Origin: Thermus neutrinimicus
GTDB lineage: Bacteria > Deinococcota > Deinococci > Deinococcales > Thermaceae
Direction: 5' to 3'
NCBI RefSeq assembly: GCF_022760955.1
Contig: NZ_JAKTNU010000008.1
Coordinates: 1-64,000, forward strand
Length of the DNA stretch: 64,000 nucleotides
The translations under genes and the position numbers were made by a program. Numbering within the stretch: the stretch's first letter is position 1; each line of letters begins with the position of its first letter. Shown in pieces: positions 45,017 through 54,379 of the stretch. The notes beneath the pieces are model-generated. The model did no database searches. It was not told the origin of the DNA and saw only the letters and a list, made by a program, of their open reading frames with translations.

Positions 45017-45200
45017 CTTTCCTCCCTAGCCAACCTAGCCCCTTCGGGGCCCTTTTATCCCCTAGCCAACCTAGCCCCTTCGGGGCCCTTTTATCCCCTA
45101 GCCAACCTAGCCCCTTCGGGGCCCTTTTATCCCCTAGCCAACCTAGCCCCGGGCTCCTTGTGGTCCTCAGCCAACCTAGTCCCTTCAAGGCCCTTTTCAT
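45003..45200 (-). CDS. Putative repeat-encoded bridging ORF between nuoD and nuoE
   Basis: Open frame of 65 residues starting with ATG 1 base after the nuoD stop (TAG-G-ATG) and stopping 14 bases inside nuoE. It is largely made of the 12-residue unit GLGWLGDKRAPK, whose 36-base DNA repeat keeps frame. An alternative ATG at 45215 overlaps the end of nuoD. No nuo subunit of this type is known. It may be a true peptide, a translational bridge between nuoD and nuoE, or just an accident of a frame-preserving repeat. Confidence 0.35.
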   Translation of the reverse strand: MKRALKGLGWLRTTRSPGLGWLGDKRAPKGLGWLGDKRAPKGLGWLGDKRAPKGLGWLGRKDGVL

Positions 45201-45203
45201 CCT
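45027..45203. repeat. 36-bp tandem repeat array inside the nuo operon
   Basis: Three identical 36-base units (45027-45062, 45063-45098, 45099-45134), a diverged fourth (about 45135-45167) and a partly conserved fifth (about 45168-45203). Each full unit contains GCCCC-TTC-GGGGC, a stable 5-bp hairpin, followed on the plus strand by CCTTTTAT. In the direction of nuo transcription the hairpin is preceded by AAAAG and followed by TAGGTTGGCTAG. The array exactly fills the nuoD-nuoE junction. Confidence 0.9.
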
Positions 45204-46422
45204 ATCGGTCCACATCCCCCATCACCGGGTCCAAGCTGGCGATGATGGCCACCATGTCGGCCACCTGTTCCCCCTTGCAGGCGTAGGGGAGGCTTTGCAG
45301 GTTCACGAAGCTCGGGGCCCGCACCTTGACCCGGTAGGGCATGCTTCCCCCGTCGGAGACGATATAGTAGCCCAGCTCACCCCGGGCGGATTCCGTGGGC
45401 ACGTACACCTCCCCCTTGGGGGGATGGAAGCCCTCGGTGTAGTGCTTGAAGTGGTAGATGACCGCCTCCATGGAGGTTTCCAAAAGATGTCTGGGAGGCG
45501 GGGTGATCTGGGGGTTGGGGTCCCGCACCGGCCCTGGCTCCAGCCTCTCCAGGGCCTGCTGGATGATCCTCACCGACTCCCGCATCTCCCGGATGCGGAT
45601 GAGCATGCGGTCGAACACGTCCCCATGTTCCCCCAGGGGCACGTCAAAGCGGTAGGTGTCGTAGCCCGCATAGGGGTAGGCCTTGCGCACGTCGTAGTTG
45701 ACCCCACTGGCCCTCAGGGAGCCCCCGGTGAGGCCCAGGTGGATGGCCACCTCGGGGGGAATGACCCCCACGCCCCGGGCCCTTTCGTGGAAGATGGGGC
45801 TTTCCGCAAAGAGGGCCTCGTACTCGTCGATGCGGTGGGGCAGCACCTGCAAAAGCTTTTTAAGCTCGGGTACGAACTCCTCGGGAAGATCCTCCTTAAC
45901 CCCACCGATACGGATGTAGTTGTGATGGAAGCGCTGGCCCGTAACCCACTCGAAGAGGTCCAGGATGGTTTCCCGCTCGCGGAAGGCGTAGAAGAAGGGG
46001 GTAAGGGCCCCCAGATCCAAAAGCCCGGTGCCCAGGAAGACCAGGTGGCTGGCCAGACGGGAAAGCTCGTTCAAGATGATGCGGATGGTCTCGGCCCTTG
46101 GGGGCACCACCGCCCCCACCAGCTTCTCCACCGCCAGGGCATAGGCCAGGTCGTGGGCGAAGGAGTGGAGGTAGTCCATCCGGGGCGTATACGTGATCAC
46201 CTGCGTATACGTCCGGTTCTCCATGTTCTTCTCAAACCCGGTGTGGAGGTAGCCGATGTGGGGGACGAGGTCCAGGACCTCTTCGCCCGACAGGGTCACC
46301 ACCACCCGCAACACCCCGTGGGTGGAGGGGTGCTGGGGCCCCACGTTGAGGGTCATCACCTCCGTGCGGAGCTCCTTGGGCTCCTCCGCCACCCTTGGGT
46401 CTAGGTCCAGATAGTCCTTCAT
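45202..46422 (-). CDS. nuoD: NADH-quinone oxidoreductase subunit D (Nqo4)
   Basis: 49-kDa-type subunit lining the quinone site, 406 residues. It has [14 protein letters not shown] near the N-terminus (the His loop at the quinone head), the conserved Tyr in [18 protein letters not shown], and the ending DPVMGDVDR. The start at 46422 ([19 protein letters not shown]) overlaps the nuoC stop by 4 bases. Its stop is followed by the repeat array rather than directly by nuoE. Confidence 0.97.
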   Translation of the reverse strand: MKDYLDLDPRVAEEPKELRTEVMTLNVGPQHPSTHGVLRVVVTLSGEEVLDLVPHIGYLHTGFEKNMENRTYTQVITYTPRMDYLHSFAHDLAYALAVEKLVGAVVPPRAETIRIILNELSRLASHLVFLGTGLLDLGALTPFFYAFRERETILDLFEWVTGQRFHHNYIRIGGVKEDLPEEFVPELKKLLQVLPHRIDEYEALFAESPIFHERARGVGVIPPEVAIHLGLTGGSLRASGVNYDVRKAYPYAGYDTYRFDVPLGEHGDVFDRMLIRIREMRESVRIIQQALERLEPGPVRDPNPQITPPPRHLLETSMEAVIYHFKHYTEGFHPPKGEVYVPTESARGELGYYIVSDGGSMPYRVKVRAPSFVNLQSLPYACKGEQVADMVAIIASLDPVMGDVDR

Positions 46423-47039
46423 TTGACCTCCTTGGCCTTCATGAGGTCGGCCCACAGGGCCCGGTACCCCTTGCGGCTACCGCCCCGGTACATGGTGAGG
46501 CCGGGGTTTTTGCCGGTTAAGGCGGCCCGGAACTCGCTGGGCACGATGAAGCGCCCCTCGCGGAAGAGGGTGGGGGTTTCCCCAAGGGGGAAGTCCTTGC
46601 GCAGGGGGTGGCCCTCGAGGTCCTCCGGGGTCAGGATCTTGCGCAGATCCGGGTGGCCCTCAAAGACGATCCCAAAGAGGTCGTAAACCTCCCTCTCCAG
46701 GAAGTTGGCGCTTCCCCAAAGGTCGGTGACGCTGGAAAGCCTGGGGTCCTTCTCCGGCACGTAGACCCTCACGAAAAACCGGCTGCCGTCCCCATCCTGC
46801 CACCCGGGAAGGGAGACCAGCTCGTAGACCACGGCGAAGCGCTCCGGGCGGGGATCAGGATATTCCAGGTAGTCCAGGCCCACGATGTCCGCCAGGTAGT
46901 TAAACCCCAGGGCCTTGTAGTGGGCCATCTCCTCCTTGAAGGCCTCCCGGGGTATCACCACCCAGAGGTTGCCAAGGCCGTTGTCCTCCAGGGCGTAACC
47001 CTTGGCCCGGGCTTCTTCCAGCACCCTATTGAGCCGCAT
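46419..47039 (-). CDS. nuoC: NADH-quinone oxidoreductase subunit C (Nqo5)
   Basis: 30-kDa-type peripheral subunit, 206 residues. The signature [37 protein letters not shown] is present. It follows nuoB with a 3-base gap and overlaps nuoD. Confidence 0.97.
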   Translation of the reverse strand: MRLNRVLEEARAKGYALEDNGLGNLWVVIPREAFKEEMAHYKALGFNYLADIVGLDYLEYPDPRPERFAVVYELVSLPGWQDGDGSRFFVRVYVPEKDPRLSSVTDLWGSANFLEREVYDLFGIVFEGHPDLRKILTPEDLEGHPLRKDFPLGETPTLFREGRFIVPSEFRAALTGKNPGLTMYRGGSRKGYRALWADLMKAKEVK

Positions 47040-47042
47040 ACC

Positions 47043-47588
47043 TCACCCCCTGGTGCGCTTCCAGGCAGCCACAGGGGGAAGCCTCTCGCCCCGTTCGTTG
47101 ACCGCCTGGCCCCGCACCTTTTTCTGTAGTTGCATCACCGCGTAGATGAGGGCCTCGGGGCGTGGGGGGCAGCCGGGTACGTACACGTCCACCGGCACCA
47201 CCGAGTCCACGTTCTGCACGATGGCGTAGTTGTTGAACATGCCCCCCGAGCTGGCGCAGGCCCCCATGGAGATCACCCACTTGGGGTCGGGCATCTGCTC
47301 CCAGACCCGCCGCATGACCGGGGCCATCTTTTTGGAGAGCCGGCCCGCCACGATCATCACGTCCGCCTGGCGGGGGCTTGCCCGGAAGACCTCGCTCCCG
47401 AAACGGGCCAGGTCGTTTCTGGCGTCGGTGGAGGCCATCATCTCGATGGCGCAACAGGCCAGGCCAAAGGTGGCGGGCCATAGGGAGTTGGAGCGCCCCC
47501 AGGCCACCAGCTTCTCCAGGGTGGTGAAGAGGATGCCCTCCCGCTCCAGCTCCTGTACATCCCGCTCAAAGAGGTCCTTCAGTGCCAC
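47043..47588 (-). CDS. nuoB: NADH-quinone oxidoreductase subunit B (Nqo6), cluster N2
   Basis: Subunit of 181 residues carrying the terminal [4Fe-4S] cluster N2. Ligands are the adjacent cysteines of [10 protein letters not shown], then GACASSGG and [11 protein letters not shown]. The GTG at 47588 ([18 protein letters not shown]) gives the exact Thermus Nqo6 length; it overlaps nuoA by 10 bases. Confidence 0.97.
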   Translation of the reverse strand: MALKDLFERDVQELEREGILFTTLEKLVAWGRSNSLWPATFGLACCAIEMMASTDARNDLARFGSEVFRASPRQADVMIVAGRLSKKMAPVMRRVWEQMPDPKWVISMGACASSGGMFNNYAIVQNVDSVVPVDVYVPGCPPRPEALIYAVMQLQKKVRGQAVNERGERLPPVAAWKRTRG

Positions 47589-47938
47589 CGCATCACCCCC
47601 TTCCACCACTCGTAGAGGAAGCCCACGAAGAGGAGCAGGGTGAAGCCTGCCACGCCCAAGAAGCCGTACAGGCCGAGGGTGCCTGCGCTCACCGCATAGG
47701 GCCAGAGGAAGGCCACCTCCACGTCAAAGAGGATGAAGAGCATGGCTACCACGTAGAAGTGGACGGGAAAGCGCTTGACCTCCCCCGCTGGGTCGTTCCC
47801 CGACTCGTAGGGCATTAGCTTGGCCTTCCCCGGTTTCTTGGGACCCAGGAGGGCCCCCACCACCAGGGCCGCCACCCCGATGAAAAGGGCCACCCCCAGG
47901 TAGATCAGGATGCTCACGTACTCCGCGATCGGCGCCAA
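47579..47938 (-). CDS. nuoA: NADH-quinone oxidoreductase subunit A (Nqo7)
   Basis: Three-helix membrane subunit of 119 residues. It has the conserved loop [42 protein letters not shown]. It starts with TTG at 47938, supported by AGGAGGGG 5 bases upstream and by agreement with T. thermophilus Nqo7. It is the first gene of the operon. Confidence 0.96.
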   Translation of the reverse strand: MAPIAEYVSILIYLGVALFIGVAALVVGALLGPKKPGKAKLMPYESGNDPAGEVKRFPVHFYVVAMLFILFDVEVAFLWPYAVSAGTLGLYGFLGVAGFTLLLFVGFLYEWWKGVMRWH

Positions 47939-48010
47939 GGTCCCCTCCTTTCGTGCCTCTTGTCACGAGGAGGAGGTCCAAAACCCAAACCCCCTCCCCA
48001 TTTCCCGCCC

Positions 48011-49658
<1,648 letters not shown>

Positions 49659-49662
<4 letters not shown>

Positions 49663-50300
49663 CCCTTGAGTAGAGCCCTGAGCTCCCCGTAAAGCCGCTT
49701 GGTTTCCTCGGGGGTCTTGCCGTAACCGGCGTACTTGGTGACGATCCGGGCGGCCTCCTTGCCCAGGCCCTTTTCCTTAAGCCTTTCCAGAAGCTGGTCG
49801 ATGAGCCGGTGGGCCTCGGGCTTTTCCTCTTCGGGTGGGGTTTCCTCCCCCGTGGGTTCGGGGAGCCTAGGCGGGGTGAAGCGCCCCTTTTCCGGGTCGT
49901 AATCCACCCACTGCTTCTCGAGGCGGTAGAGGTACCGGCCCACCCCGAACTTCACCGCAGCCCGCTTCAGGGCATCGGAGAAGGCGGCTTTCAGGGAATC
50001 CCCCTCCCCCACGTCCTCCTTGGTCACCCCCAGGACCGTGAGGCGGCACTTCACCTCCACCAGGCGTTCCCGGCGCTCCCCCCGCTCGTCCTTCACCGTG
50101 CGCTCGGCGTCGGCCAGCACCTCGTAGGCGTCCTGCCACCCCTCCGGGCCCACCACCCGGTCCAGGCGGTCCAAAACGGTGCGGGCGTCCACGTAGGGGA
50201 CCACCAGGGCCCGCTTTCTGTCCCGGGAGAGGGCTTCGATGCGCCACTGTACCTCCCCTGGGGGAAAGGGCTCGGCCAGCTTTTGCCAGACTTCGTCCAT
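49659..50300 (-). CDS. ddrA: Rad52/22-family single-strand DNA protection protein (DdrA-like)
   Basis: Protein of 213 residues of the Rad52/Rad22 family. The N-terminal ~120 residues (LAEPFPPGEVQWRIEALSRDRKRALVVPYVDARTVLDRLDRVVGPEGWQ and EGDSLKAAFSDALKRAAVKFGVGRYLY) match the DNA-binding Rad52 core as found in Deinococcus DdrA, which protects 3' ends after radiation or desiccation. An acidic linker and a small helical C-terminal domain (about 165-213; AHRLIDQLLERLKEKGLG) follow. It is the first gene of a ddrA-phosphoesterase-ksgA operon, with a palindrome over its leaderless promoter. Confidence 0.85.
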
Positions 50301-50301
50301 A

Positions 50302-50319
50302 CCTAAAGTCTACTTTAGG
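50302..50319 (-). promoter_or_regulatory. Palindrome overlapping the ddrA promoter
   Basis: CCTAAAGTCTACTTTAGG is an 8+2+8 perfect inverted repeat ending 2 bases before the ddrA ATG. It contains the -10 hexamer TAGACT (50307-50312, minus strand), 6 bases before the ATG, so transcription is probably leaderless. An upstream CTGACC at an 18-base spacing could be the -35. A protein bound here would block the promoter. Confidence 0.55.
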
Positions 50320-50350
50320 CGGCGCTCAGGGGTCAGGGGGAGGGGTGGGT

Positions 50351-50356
50351 TAAGCT
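50351..50356 (+). promoter_or_regulatory. Leaderless -10 box of the small secreted protein at 50363
   Basis: TAAGCT, then 6 bases, then ATG at 50363, with no ribosome site. It supports the start used for that gene over the ATG at 50357. Confidence 0.4.
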
Positions 50357-50362
50357 ATGGGC

Positions 50363-50725
50363 ATGCGTAGGATGCTTGGGATGCTACCCCTGCTCCTTTT
50401 AGCCTGGGCCCTCGAGGTGAATCCCTCCAGCCCTCTGGAGCTCCGCATCACCGCAAGCCTCTCCTTTAACCTCTTTCCCCAGGCGGTGGTGGTGGAGCGT
50501 TTTCCGGAGCCCCAGGGTCTGGTGGTGGTCTACCGCTACTCCCAGGCCGAGGCCATCTTCCGCCACCACGACGAGGACCTTCGCCGCCGGGGCTGGGTGC
50601 GGGTGAAGTACGAGGTGAAGAAGGACGAGTGGAAGGCGGAGTACAAGAAGGGCAAGGCCAAGGCCAGGCTTTCCGTAAAGGACAAGAAGGGCCGGGTGGA
50701 GGTGCGGCTCAAGGATGGGGACTAG
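50363..50725 (+). CDS. Small secreted hypothetical protein
   Basis: Protein of 120 residues with a signal peptide (MRRMLGMLPLLLLAWA) and a mature domain with no recognised family. The first half is beta-rich (LELRITASLSFNLFP, GLVVVYRYSQAEAIF), and the second half is strongly basic (KYEVKKDEWKAEYKKGKAKARLSVKDKKG). The start at 50363 is chosen for the -10 box at 50351; the ATG 6 bases upstream would add MG. It is followed by tRNA-Ala. Confidence 0.65.
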   Translation: MRRMLGMLPLLLLAWALEVNPSSPLELRITASLSFNLFPQAVVVERFPEPQGLVVVYRYSQAEAIFRHHDEDLRRRGWVRVKYEVKKDEWKAEYKKGKAKARLSVKDKKGRVEVRLKDGD

Positions 50726-50751
50726 ACAAGGCCAGGGCCCCCGGCTACCAT
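50723..50751 (+). promoter_or_regulatory. Candidate promoter of tRNA-Ala
   Basis: TAGACA (50723-50728), a 17-base spacer and TACCAT (50746-50751), placing transcription start a few bases before the tRNA 5' end. An overlapping TATAGG offers a poorer alternative. Confidence 0.4.
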
Positions 50752-50762
50752 ATAGGGCGCGT

Positions 50763-50838
50763 GGGGCCGTGGCGCAGCTGGGAGCGCGCCTGAATCGCAC
50801 TCAGGAGGTCACGGGTTCGAGTCCCGTCGGCTCCACCA
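50763..50838 (+). tRNA. tRNA-Ala (anticodon CGC)
   Basis: Full cloverleaf of 76 bases with encoded CCA. Acceptor GGGGCCG pairs with CGGCTCC and contains G3-U70, the alanine identity pair. The anticodon stem CCTGA/TCAGG encloses the loop ATCGCAC, giving anticodon CGC for GCG codons. The T loop is GGTTCGAGTCC. The discriminator is A. GCG is well used in GC-rich Thermus. It is a single tRNA, not a cluster. Confidence 0.97.
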
Positions 50839-50843
50839 AAAAA

Positions 50844-50868
50844 CCTCCCGCCTAGGCGGGAGGTTTTT
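50844..50868. terminator. Bidirectional terminator between tRNA-Ala and the convergent operon
   Basis: CCTCCCGCC pairs with GGCGGGAGG around TA (50844-50863), with five T after it and six A before it (50838-50843). It ends the tRNA transcript on the plus strand and the comB-wecG-TPR transcript on the minus strand. Confidence 0.85.
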
Positions 50869-50873
50869 GCTTA

Positions 50874-50960
50874 CTAGTATCCGGTAGCCGAGCCAGGACC
50901 AGCACCCAGCGCTGCCAGCAACACTGCAATACCCAAACGCCAATGCCGAAGGATGCCCAT
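50874..50960 (-). CDS. Possible 28-residue hydrophobic peptide
   Basis: Small open frame of 28 codons in the gap after the TPR gene. It begins MGILRHWRLG, continues with the hydrophobic core IAVLLAALGAG and ends PGSATGY. GGAGG lies 9 bases before the ATG, a good ribosome site. It sits directly before the shared terminator and would be on the TPR-gene transcript or driven by a TAATCT at 50995-51000. It has a signal-peptide or single-helix look. It is too short for similarity-based proof. Confidence 0.45.
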   Translation of the reverse strand: MGILRHWRLGIAVLLAALGAGPGSATGY

Positions 50961-51038
50961 ACGAATACGCCTCCAATCCGGTCCGATGAGACCAAGATTA
51001 GGGTAAACCCCAGGGGCCGTTACAGGGGCGTTACCGCG

Positions 51039-52934
51039 TTACTGGCCCTGAAGGAGCCAGGCTACCAGTGCGTTCACCACGTCGTTTTCCGCCAGGAGTT
51101 CCGGGGCTTCCAGCACTGCCCGGAAAAAGGCCTGCACCATCTCCGGGGCGGGGTTTTTCAGGAGGTCCTGCACGCTCTTCCCGGCGTAGGGCCCTTGGGT
51201 GAGGGGGTTAGTGAAGCGGCTTCCCGTGGCCAGGGGGGCGGCCTGCCTTAGGGCCTCCAGGGTCCTTTCCAGGAGGAGGCGGTCCCCCTCGGCGCCCAAG
51301 GCTTCCTTGGGGTTGAGGAGCAGGGTGCCATCCAGGTCCCGCACCTCGAGGCCCAGGGCGTAGAGCTTCCGCGCCAGGCTTTCCGGCCCCACCGGCAAGG
51401 GGATGACCACCTGGGCCTCCCCGTAGCGCACCTCGAGGGCATACCGCCCGGGCTCGGGCAGGGTGACGGCGGGGGCCACCTCCTCCAGGGCGCTGGTGAG
51501 GGGGGGGAAGCCCAGGGGTTTCTTCTCCTGGGCAACCAGGGTGCCCTCCCTGTAAAGGAGGGTTTCCAGCTCCTTGCGGGGAAGGTAGGGGTCTCCCACG
51601 AGTCTCACCTCCGGGAAGACCGCTTCCCCCGCGTGGAAGGGCCGGGCCTCCAGGTCCCCGGGGATCAGGGAAAGCTTCTTCACCTCCAGAAGGGGCCTCT
51701 CCTCTTTCTGGCCCAAGGCCCTCTTGGCCGCCTGGGCCAGGGGATGCCGGGGATGGGTTTCCAGGAAGGCCTGGTACAGCGCCTTGGCCGGAAGCCCTGC
51801 CCGTTCTGACACGTAGGCCCGGAAGAAAAGGGCCAGGGGTTCGGTTCGCCCCTCCAGGTCCTTTAAGGCCTCGGGGAAGTCCTCGCCCTCGTCCAGCCTC
51901 AAGGCCCGTTGGTAAAAGGCCTTGGCCCCCAGGAAGTCCCCGTAGATGGCCTTAAAAAGCCCCAGGTTGTAGTAGGCGGTGGCGTTGGGCAGGAGCTCCA
52001 CCGCCCGCTTTGAGGCCAGGATGGCCCGGGGGAGGTCCCCCGTGAGGTAGTAGGCCCAGCCCAGGTTGGTCCAGTAAAGCCAGTGATCCGGCCTGAGCCT
52101 GAGGGCCCTGAGCAGGGCATCCCTGGCCTCTTCCCCTTTCCCTTCGGAGAAGGCGGCAAAGCTCACCTCCTCCCACGCCAGGGGAAGTTCGGGGAAGGCT
52201 TGGGCCAGGACCCGGGCCGATTCCTTCCAGCGCGGGTCCTCGAGGGCCCTAAACACCAGCTCCGCGGCGGCCTTTTCCAGGACATCCCCTTCCCGTAGGG
52301 TTTCCGCCAGCTTAAGGGCCTCCTCCCGCTTGCCCTGGGAGAGGAGGGCGAAGGCCTGGTAGGCGGGGGGAAGCTTGTCCTGCCAAAGGAGCAGGAGCCT
52401 TTCCGGCAAGAGCCCCTGCAAAAGGCCTGCACCCCGTCCTTCCCTAAGGTCCAAGGCGGATTGGTGGAGGGGATCCGGGTTTTCCCCTTGGGCCAAGGCC
52501 CTGAGCTCCTCCTCGCTGAGGGTGGGGTGGGGTAAGGGGCTAAACTTCGGGGCCAGGCCCTCCCCTTGGAGCCAGAGCCAGGCGAGGTTGGGGGTGGGGA
52601 ATAGCCCCTCCTTCACCCCATCCCTTCGGGCCAGGAAAAGCCTTAAGCCCTTTTCCTCCCCCTTGCCCAGGAGAACCCATTCGGCCCCCGTGGCCGCCTG
52701 GGCGAGCCGGGCCCCGGCCCGGGTGTAAAGCCCCCCGGCCAGATCGTAACCGCCCCGCCAGGGGGGATCGGGCAGGAGAAGGGCCAGGAGGGTGGGGGGA
52801 GGGGCCTTGAGGCCTTGGGCGAAGGCCTGGGCCAAGCGGAAGCCCTGGGGGCCCTCAAAGGGCAGGACCAGCCCTTGGGCTAGGCCGAGCCCCAGGAAGA
52901 GGAGAAGGGCAAGGAAGCGCCTTGGGGTCACCAT
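51039..52934 (-). CDS. Secreted TPR-repeat protein
   Basis: Protein of 631 residues with a signal peptide (MVTPRRFLALLLFLGLGLAQG), so periplasmic or surface-exposed. An N-terminal domain (about 20-150; VLPFEGPQGFRLAQAFAQGL...) resembles a small alpha/beta module of unknown role. Tetratricopeptide-type helical pairs follow (about 180-420), clearest at LRPDHWLYWTNLGWAYYLTGDLPRAILASKRAVELLPNATAYYNLGLFKAIYGD. A beta-rich domain (about 420-560) and a C-terminal helical segment come last. It follows a glycosyltransferase gene with a 9-base gap, suggesting envelope assembly. Confidence 0.8.
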   Translation of the reverse strand: MVTPRRFLALLLFLGLGLAQGLVLPFEGPQGFRLAQAFAQGLKAPPPTLLALLLPDPPWRGGYDLAGGLYTRAGARLAQAATGAEWVLLGKGEEKGLRLFLARRDGVKEGLFPTPNLAWLWLQGEGLAPKFSPLPHPTLSEEELRALAQGENPDPLHQSALDLREGRGAGLLQGLLPERLLLLWQDKLPPAYQAFALLSQGKREEALKLAETLREGDVLEKAAAELVFRALEDPRWKESARVLAQAFPELPLAWEEVSFAAFSEGKGEEARDALLRALRLRPDHWLYWTNLGWAYYLTGDLPRAILASKRAVELLPNATAYYNLGLFKAIYGDFLGAKAFYQRALRLDEGEDFPEALKDLEGRTEPLALFFRAYVSERAGLPAKALYQAFLETHPRHPLAQAAKRALGQKEERPLLEVKKLSLIPGDLEARPFHAGEAVFPEVRLVGDPYLPRKELETLLYREGTLVAQEKKPLGFPPLTSALEEVAPAVTLPEPGRYALEVRYGEAQVVIPLPVGPESLARKLYALGLEVRDLDGTLLLNPKEALGAEGDRLLLERTLEALRQAAPLATGSRFTNPLTQGPYAGKSVQDLLKNPAPEMVQAFFRAVLEAPELLAENDVVNALVAWLLQGQ

Positions 52935-52943
52935 GGACGCATT

Positions 52944-53648
52944 CTAGCGCCTTTCCTTGAGAACCAGGTAAGCGAAGCGGAAGAGCCTGGGGGCCCTTTT
53001 CCAGCGCTTGGGATCCAGGCCCACCCGGAGGAGCCACTCCAGGCCAAGCCTCTGGGCCCAGGCCGGGGGGCGTTTGGCCTCCCCGGCCAGCACGTCCAGG
53101 GTGCCCCCCACCCCCATGGCCACCTTGGCCCCAAGGTGGGCCTTGTGCCGGTGGATGAAGGTTTCCTGCCTTTCCCCCATGCCCACCAGGAGGAGGTCCG
53201 GGGCCTTTTGCCGGATCGCCTCCACCACCCCTTCCTCCTCCTGGAAGTAGCCGTGGTGGTACCCTACCACCTCCGCCCCTAGCCGCCCGGCCTCGAGGGC
53301 CGCCCGCATTGCCACCCCAGGCCTGCCTCCCAGGAGGTAGACCCGGATCCCGGGAAAGCGGCGGAAAAGGGCCAGGGTGAGGTCCACCCCGGTGACCCGC
53401 TCCTTAAGCTCCAGGCCCAAAAGCCTTTTGGCGGCCCAGAGGATCCCCACCCCATCCGGGGTTACCAGCTCCGCCTCGAGGATGGCTTGCCTGAGGTCCT
53501 GGTCCTCCTGGGCCCGCACGGCCATCTCGGGGTTCAGGGTGACCACCTGGTGGGTGCCCTCCTCCTCCAGGAAGCCCCCGATCCGGGCCAGGGCCTCCTC
53601 CATCCCCACGGGGTCCAGGGGAAGGCCTAAGAGCTCTACCCGTTCCAT
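52944..53648 (-). CDS. WecG/TagA/CpsF-family glycosyltransferase
   Basis: GT26-type glycosyltransferase of 234 residues that adds N-acetylmannosamine-type sugars to lipid carriers. It has VTLNPEMAVRAQED, LVTPDGVGILWAAKRL, ERVTGVDLTLAL, LLVGMGERQETFIHRHKAHLGAKVAMGVGGTLDVLAGEAKRPPAWAQRLGLEWLLRV. These are the conserved WecG/TagA blocks, including the substrate Asp. The enzyme probably contributes to cell-wall or S-layer-associated polysaccharide. It overlaps the comB end by 13 bases. Confidence 0.9.
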   Translation of the reverse strand: MERVELLGLPLDPVGMEEALARIGGFLEEEGTHQVVTLNPEMAVRAQEDQDLRQAILEAELVTPDGVGILWAAKRLLGLELKERVTGVDLTLALFRRFPGIRVYLLGGRPGVAMRAALEAGRLGAEVVGYHHGYFQEEEGVVEAIRQKAPDLLLVGMGERQETFIHRHKAHLGAKVAMGVGGTLDVLAGEAKRPPAWAQRLGLEWLLRVGLDPKRWKRAPRLFRFAYLVLKERR

Positions 53649-54352
53649 GCCACAAACCTCTGGGCGTAACGGTCCTGGGTTAGGCCAAAGGCCACCTTGG
53701 GGAAGAAGCGCACCCCGGCGAGCCTGGGTACCACGGGGTCCACCCCGATGAGGCTGGCCCGGGCCAGTTCCTCCGTGCGCCCTTCCTTGTGGAGGGCCTG
53801 GCCCTCCGGGCTTTGGAAAAGGGCCTCCTGGGGGTCGGGGAAGGCCTTGAGGAGGGCGGTGGCTAAGGTGGCGGAGGACTCGGGGAAGAGGCGTTTCTGC
53901 AAGAATCCCGCTGCCACCACCGCGGAGAGAAGGGGGTTGGGGGCGCCGGAAGGCCTAAGGACCAGCCCCTCCAGGCCGCGGAAGGCCTCCAGGACTGCTT
54001 TGGCGTTGCGGAAGCCCGCCACGTACACCTCCTCCTCCCCGGGCAGGAGGCTCGCGTTGAGGAGAGGGGCTACCAGGATGGCCCTTTTCCCCTCCACGCG
54101 GGTCCTTTCCAGGTCCACCAGGGAGAGCCGGCCGTGGAAGCCCTCGGGGGGGAAGCCCTCCACCTCGCCCAGGAGGAGAACCCCTTGGCCCAGCTCCTGG
54201 GCTAAAAGGCGGGCCACCTTGGGCCCTGGGGCTACCCAGACCTCCGCGGCCCCCTGGGCCAGGAGCTGGCTGAGGAGGCTGCCTGCGGGAAGGACCTCCA
54301 CCAGGACCAGGGGGCCACGGGCCGGCGTGAGGCAAAGGTCAACCCGGCACAC
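53636..54352 (-). CDS. comB: 2-phosphosulfolactate phosphatase family protein (ComB-like)
   Basis: Protein of 238 residues resembling ComB, a Mg-dependent acid phosphatase first described in coenzyme M synthesis but widespread in bacteria lacking coenzyme M. It has LVLVEVLPAGSLLSQLLAQGAAEVWVAPG near the N-terminus, and the ending FPKVAFGLTQDRYAQRFVAWNG. GTG at 54352 is taken as the start because TATCAT lies 6 bases upstream. The frame stays open across the divergent thiL gene, but that is antisense. The true substrate in Thermus is unknown. Confidence 0.72.
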   Translation of the reverse strand: MCRVDLCLTPARGPLVLVEVLPAGSLLSQLLAQGAAEVWVAPGPKVARLLAQELGQGVLLLGEVEGFPPEGFHGRLSLVDLERTRVEGKRAILVAPLLNASLLPGEEEVYVAGFRNAKAVLEAFRGLEGLVLRPSGAPNPLLSAVVAAGFLQKRLFPESSATLATALLKAFPDPQEALFQSPEGQALHKEGRTEELARASLIGVDPVVPRLAGVRFFPKVAFGLTQDRYAQRFVAWNG

Positions 54353-54358
54353 CCCGCC

Positions 54359-54364
54359 ATGATA
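54359..54364 (-). promoter_or_regulatory. Leaderless -10 box of comB
   Basis: TATCAT on the minus strand, 6 bases before the proposed GTG start. The 27-base gap to divergent thiL must also hold the thiL promoter, so the two probably interfere. Confidence 0.4.
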
Positions 54365-54379
54365 CCCTAGCCTGGGCAT

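Noticed and set aside
45027-45203. CRISPR-like array between nuoD and nuoE
   Set aside because: Units are contiguous 36-base tandem repeats without unique spacers, and no cas genes are near.
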